Source: Desulfobacteraceae bacterium (GTDB taxonomy: Bacteria > Desulfobacterota > DSM-4660 > Desulfatiglandales > Desulfatiglandaceae). Taken from it: a stretch of 10,188 nucleotides of DNA. Positions 6,869 to 10,188 of this stretch are shown in pieces (position 1 is the stretch's first letter; each line of letters starts with the position of its first letter). The DNA is taken from assembly GCA_020349865.1 (NCBI GenBank), contig CP070700.1:2458933-2469120 (forward strand). Reading direction: 5' to 3'. The translations under genes and the position numbers were made by a program. Below the pieces are notes generated by a model. It did no database searches, was not told the origin of the DNA, and saw only the letters and a program-made list of their open reading frames with translations.

Positions 6869-7609
6869 ATGCGTGGCAAGGTCTCCAAAAAGGGTAAGCT
6901 GTTTTTGTGGCTGTGGGTTTTGGTCGGGCTTATGGCTGACTGGGGCTGTCACCTTCAAAAGCCCGGTATTGTATATACCCCTTTGCAGACACGAATTAAT
7001 AAGCTCGTCGTCGTTGGGTTCCATTCTGCCATATCCATGGGCGAGCAGCCTGACGTTGTTCGATGCCCTTTATCCGGGAGCATTTTTATGGCGGAACCAG
7101 TGCCTCATAATGTGGTTCAGAGAATGACTGATGTCTTGTATGAGAAGGTTGCGGCCGAAAAAGGGTATGAGTCAATATCACCTGCCAGAGCGACAGAGGT
7201 GTTTTCAGGCATTGTCGGTTCGGATAAGGGTCTACGCGTGAGTCCCATCGAAATTCTTCAAGAAGTGGGAAGCACCTTTGAAGCGGACGGGGTCTTGGCT
7301 GGTTATATTTACCGGTGGCGAGAGCGAGAGGGTACAGATTATGCAGTCAATCGCCCCGCTTCTGTGGCCTTTGATCTTCACCTCATCAACCCGGCTGGAG
7401 GAGCAATTCTTTGGAAGTCCAAATTTGATAAGACCCAGCAATCGTTATCCGAAAATATCTTTGATCTGAAGACTTTTTTCGAGAGCAGGGGTCGATGGAT
7501 GACAGTCGAAAAGCTGGCCATGTTTGGGCTCAGAAAGATGTTGGCGGAATTACCAGCAGGAAAAGCCTCGGGAATGCCAAGTCAGCAAATTGAGAGGGAG
7601 GGCCCTTAA
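6869..7609 (+). CDS. Uncharacterised exported protein, possible lipoprotein (246 aa)
   Basis: I do not recognise a named family. The N-terminus is an export signal: basic MRGKVSKKGK, a hydrophobic run rich in Leu, Trp and Val (residues 11-23), then ADWGC with C27. This would be the lipoprotein cysteine, but Asp at -3 and Trp at -2 are a poor lipobox, so cleavage by signal peptidase II is uncertain. The mature part opens with a strand-like KLVVVGF and later has ADGVLAGYIYRW (139-150), then FDLHLINPAGGAILWKSKFD (168-187). This pattern recalls small periplasmic lipoproteins of the LpoB/CsgG-N type, a loose resemblance only. The start is uncertain: GTG at 6863 and ATG at 6869 are both possible and neither has a clear ribosome binding site. 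It lies between hisB and hisA, and its stop is one base from the hisA start. Location in the envelope is likely; function is unknown. Confidence 0.85.
   Translation: MRGKVSKKGKLFLWLWVLVGLMADWGCHLQKPGIVYTPLQTRINKLVVVGFHSAISMGEQPDVVRCPLSGSIFMAEPVPHNVVQRMTDVLYEKVAAEKGYESISPARATEVFSGIVGSDKGLRVSPIEILQEVGSTFEADGVLAGYIYRWREREGTDYAVNRPASVAFDLHLINPAGGAILWKSKFDKTQQSLSENIFDLKTFFESRGRWMTVEKLAMFGLRKMLAELPAGKASGMPSQQIEREGP
7596..7602 (+). promoter_or_regulatory. Ribosome binding site deciding the TTG start of hisA
   Basis: GGGAGGG lies in the last codons of the upstream gene, eight bases before TTG 7611. The alternative GTG at 7617 would be 14 bases away, which is too far. Confidence 0.7.
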
Positions 7610-7610
7610 T

Positions 7611-8360
7611 TTGATAGTGATTCCTGCCATTGACCTCAAAGACAGCCGGTGTGTAAGACTCAAACAGGGCCGGATGTCAGATGAGACAGTATTCTCTGAT
7701 GTCCCCGAGGAGATGGCATTGAGATGGTATGAGCAGGGGGCCAAAAGGCTACACATAGTAGATCTTGATGGCGCGTTTCGGGGGAGACCGGTCAATAAAA
7801 CGGTAATAAAAAGAATTATCAAAGCTGTTCCCATTCCTGTGCAGCTTGGTGGTGGGGTGAGAGATATGCCTACCCTTATGGCTTATTTCGATCTTGGGCT
7901 GCATTATTTGATACTTGGTACGATGGCCCATAAAGACCCGGAATTTGTCAAAAAGGCTTGCATCAAGTTTCCGGGACGGATACTGCTTGGGATCGACGCC
8001 AGGAAGGACCGTATTGCCTTAGAGGGGTGGACCAAGGAAGTTGACCTGACTCCGCTGGAATTTGCAAAACGGTTTTACGGGGTCGGATTTAGCGCAATAA
8101 TTTACACTGATATCCAAAGGGACGGCATGAGAACAGGGCCGAATGTGGATGCAACAAGGGCTCTGGCAACGGCCGTTCAGATCCCGGTAATTGCATCCGG
8201 TGGCATTTCAACAATTTCCGATATCGTTGAAGTGTCGTCCCTGGCGGAGAGCGGTGTTATGGGAATTATAACCGGAAGGGCACTGTACGATGGAAGCCTT
8301 GATCTGGCGACGGCCATAAGAGTTGCCGAGGGTAAGAATTTGGGTGATTTTAGGGGTTGA
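7611..8360 (+). CDS. hisA: ProFAR isomerase HisA (249 aa, TTG start)
   Basis: HisA isomerises N'-[(5'-phosphoribosyl)formimino]-AICAR phosphate (ProFAR) to its phosphoribulosyl form, the fourth step of histidine synthesis, using a (beta-alpha)8 barrel. Visible landmarks are PAIDL with the catalytic D8, HIVDLDGAF (48-56), the phosphate-binding QLGGGVR (78-84), GIDAR (127-131, D129 being the second catalytic Asp), YTDIQRDGM (165-173), ASGGIS (195-200) and GIITGRALYDG (218-228). The open frame runs upstream to 7524, but family alignments begin at IVIPAID, so the start is TTG 7611. It has a good ribosome binding site and follows the previous stop by one base, which points to translational coupling to an envelope-protein gene. 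The neighbours hisH and hisF, expected beside hisA in a compact his operon, are absent here. Confidence 0.97.
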   Translation: MIVIPAIDLKDSRCVRLKQGRMSDETVFSDVPEEMALRWYEQGAKRLHIVDLDGAFRGRPVNKTVIKRIIKAVPIPVQLGGGVRDMPTLMAYFDLGLHYLILGTMAHKDPEFVKKACIKFPGRILLGIDARKDRIALEGWTKEVDLTPLEFAKRFYGVGFSAIIYTDIQRDGMRTGPNVDATRALATAVQIPVIASGGISTISDIVEVSSLAESGVMGIITGRALYDGSLDLATAIRVAEGKNLGDFRG

Positions 8361-8384
8361 CATCTATTTTTATTGTCATATTAT
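8357..8384 (+). promoter_or_regulatory. Sigma-70-type promoter for yqeY-mutS2, overlapping the hisA stop
   Basis: TTGACA (8357-8362) and TATTAT (8379-8384) are separated by 16 bases. The hisA stop TGA (8358-8360) lies inside the -35 hexamer. The predicted start near 8391 gives a leader of about 80 bases before ATG 8472. The -35 is perfect and the -10 matches five of six positions. Confidence 0.6.
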
Positions 8385-8471
8385 AGAGAGTTACGGTAAA
8401 TCATTGCTTGAGTGTACACCAGGATATATCCCTTTTATAAGTTTTTCCGCTCCTTGCCAATTGGGGAAACC

Positions 8472-8915
8472 ATGTCTTTGATTGAAAAAATCTCTGAAGA
8501 TCTCAAGAACGCCATGAAGACGAAGGATGAGCTTCGCCTTTCCTGCCTGAGAATGCTTAAGGCCTCCATGAAAAACAAGCAGGTTGAGAAGGGACGTGAG
8601 TTAGAAGATGGTGAGATTCAGACAGTTATTTCTTCTTTAGTCAGGAAAGCCAAGGAAGCTCAAAATGAATTCAGGCGCGGAGATCGAGAGGACTTGGCCC
8701 AAAAGGAAGAGCAAGAAGCCAAGATCTTTTACGAATACTTGCCCCAACAGTTAAGTTCAGAGGAAATAGAAAAGACACTTCAGGAGATCATTTCCGAGCT
8801 TTCGGCTAAGGCCCCCAAGGATCTGGGTAAGGTCATGAAAGCAGCCATGGCCAGAATGGCAGGACAGGCAGAGGGTAAAGCGGTAAACGAGATAGCCTTA
8901 AAATTACTGAGCTAA
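8472..8915 (+). CDS. yqeY: GatB/YqeY-domain protein (147 aa)
   Basis: This small cytoplasmic helical protein is related to the C-terminal tail of the GatB subunit of tRNA-dependent amidotransferase. Its cellular role is not settled, although tRNA-related functions are suspected from the homology. The typical N-terminus is MSLIEKISEDLKNAMKTKDE, followed by LRLSCLRMLKASMKNKQVEK, then YEYLPQQLS (87-95) and DLGKVMKAAM (117-126), all close to the usual family pattern. The length equals the common 147-150 aa. The frame extends to an ATG at 8412, but the family begins at ATG 8472, which has GGGGA four bases upstream. It appears to have its own promoter at the end of hisA and to be co-transcribed with mutS2, 27 bases downstream. 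In many genomes this gene sits near rpsU and dnaG; neither is seen here. Confidence 0.95.
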   Translation: MSLIEKISEDLKNAMKTKDELRLSCLRMLKASMKNKQVEKGRELEDGEIQTVISSLVRKAKEAQNEFRRGDREDLAQKEEQEAKIFYEYLPQQLSSEEIEKTLQEIISELSAKAPKDLGKVMKAAMARMAGQAEGKAVNEIALKLLS

Positions 8916-8942
8916 TGACCCAAATTTACTTGTAGAGCCTGC

Positions 8943-10188
8943 ATGAAAGAGCACACGTATCAGGTTCTTGAATTTCATCGCCTGTTGGATATCTTATCCC
9001 GTTACGCCAACTGCCCGATGGGCAAATCAAATTGCCTATCCCTCAAACCTACGAATGATTTAGCGTTTATTGATAACGAGTTGAGGCTGGTTTCAGAGAT
9101 GAGACTCCTTATGAAAGTCTCGGGGTTTGTGTCTCTATCAGATCTCACCGATATATTGCCGTTATTAAGAAAATCCAGCACAGAAGGATCATACCTGGAA
9201 CCAAACGAGCTCCTGCTTATTTTAACCCTTGTGCAAGTATGTAACCAGTCGAAAAAGCGTATTGAATCCCATCGATCAATGAGTCCAAGGATGTGTGCGC
9301 TGGTAAGGGATATTCCTTGTTGTGAAACTCTTGTGAAAATAGTAAAGGATGCGGTCTCTTCGAATGGCTCGCTCAGGGATTCGGCGAGTCCTGCCTTAAA
9401 GAAGATCAGGGAGAAGAAGTTCAGGTTAAGGTCAGATCTCCAAAAACTATTAGAAAACATTCAAAAATATGCTGGCCTTTTTGATGAAGGGCAAAACCAT
9501 TTGGTCACTATTCGAGACGGCCGATATGTTATCGCATTGAGAACCGACCAAAAGTCACGAATAGAGGGGATCATTCACGACTATTCCCAAACCCGGGTCA
9601 CGTGCTTTCTTGAGCCAGTAGAGGCAATAACGCACAATAACCGGATGGCTGAGTTGCTTCAGGAAGAAAAGGCTGAGGAACGCCGAATATTGATCAAGTT
9701 AACCGATACCGTGAGGGATTTGGCCGCCGAGTTGGAATATTCCCAGACCCTGATCGGCAGGCTTGATGGTCTTTATGCCAGGGCAAGGTTCAGCGATAAG
9801 CTATCATGTGTGATGCCCGAAATAGGCGAAAAAACCAGCGTTGAATTGAAGGGGGCCAGAAACCCTATTCTACTGGCAATGTCCTTAGACACCAGTGGGG
9901 ACCAGGGTGCAAAAGTAAACGGGCCTGTCCCCGTAGATATCTTACTGGACGACCAGCGCAATATATTGGTCATTTCCGGGCCTAATAGGGGAGGGAAGAC
10001 CGTCACCTTGAAGACGCTTGGCCTTATGGGCCTTATGACCCAAACCGGTATCCATATCCCGGCTGAAGAAGGAAGCCGCGTGCCCGATTTTGATGAGATC
10101 ATGGCGGACATTGGGGATGACCAAGACATTCAAACCGGTCTAAGCACATTCTCAGCGCATGCAGCCCATTTGAGCCACATCGTAGAAC
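8943..10188 (+). CDS. mutS2: MutS2 ATPase (5' part, cut by right edge, 415 codons visible)
   Basis: MutS2 is a MutS-related ABC-type ATPase lacking the mismatch-binding domain. In different bacteria it has been tied to suppression of homologous recombination and to splitting of collided ribosomes. I translated 8943 to the edge with no stop. The N-terminal core/clamp helices occupy about residues 1-300 and include the family stretch RDGRYVIALR (191-200), the IHD motif near 211 and the EP of CFLEPVEA. The Walker A motif is GPNRGGKT (346-353) and the Walker B region is FDEIMADIGDDQ (383-394), followed by GLSTFSAH. The Arg in the Walker A motif is less usual; most MutS2 proteins that I recall read GPNTGGKT. 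Full MutS2 is roughly 780 residues with a C-terminal Smr nuclease domain, which would lie beyond the window. ATG 8943 has only a weak upstream site (TAGAG). Confidence 0.95.
   Translation, partial: MKEHTYQVLEFHRLLDILSRYANCPMGKSNCLSLKPTNDLAFIDNELRLVSEMRLLMKVSGFVSLSDLTDILPLLRKSSTEGSYLEPNELLLILTLVQVCNQSKKRIESHRSMSPRMCALVRDIPCCETLVKIVKDAVSSNGSLRDSASPALKKIREKKFRLRSDLQKLLENIQKYAGLFDEGQNHLVTIRDGRYVIALRTDQKSRIEGIIHDYSQTRVTCFLEPVEAITHNNRMAELLQEEKAEERRILIKLTDTVRDLAAELEYSQTLIGRLDGLYARARFSDKLSCVMPEIGEKTSVELKGARNPILLAMSLDTSGDQGAKVNGPVPVDILLDDQRNILVISGPNRGGKTVTLKTLGLMGLMTQTGIHIPAEEGSRVPDFDEIMADIGDDQDIQTGLSTFSAHAAHLSHIVE

Overview
The window reads as a chromosomal segment from an anaerobic bacterium, most likely of the Desulfobacterota (old Deltaproteobacteria) or a close relative. 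This placement is an inference from gene content: HdrD/GlcF-type iron-sulfur proteins next to a GlcD-type flavoprotein, a lipoate ligase carrying a DUF116-like cysteine-rich tail, a monofunctional HisB, and a yqeY-mutS2 pair. Every gene appears intact except the two cut by the window edges. No insertion sequence, tRNA, rRNA or CRISPR array was seen.

Left half (about 1-5943, minus strand). Five genes run right to left: a GlcD-family FAD oxidoreductase, an iron-sulfur protein with two CCG domains, a GcvH-like lipoyl carrier, a second two-CCG iron-sulfur protein, and a lipoate-protein ligase fused to a DUF116-like region (its 3' end is outside the window). A good sigma-70-type promoter lies upstream of the first gene. 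The set combines a flavoprotein oxidase, two potential non-cubane Fe-S (heterodisulfide-reductase-type) electron carriers, a dedicated lipoyl protein and the enzyme that could charge it. No glycine-cleavage P, T or L gene is visible. The likely role is a lipoamide-linked thiol/disulfide redox pathway fed by a 2-hydroxyacid-type dehydrogenase. It is comparable in logic to, but different in composition from, the known sHdr-LbpA sulfur-oxidation system. This is the most interesting part of the window.

Middle (about 5817-6174). This divergent intergenic region holds the left operon's promoter and, on the plus strand, the hisB leader. The leader can fold into a nested hairpin whose apical loop is GGAGG, followed by a smaller hairpin with GGA in its loop, and then the hisB ribosome binding site.

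Right half (6175-10188, plus strand). It holds hisB, an unrecognised exported or lipoprotein-like gene, and hisA translationally coupled to that gene with a TTG start. A consensus-like promoter overlaps the hisA stop codon and leads into yqeY and mutS2 (cut by the right edge). The his cluster is broken up: hisH and hisF are not beside hisA, and an envelope-type gene sits between hisB and hisA.
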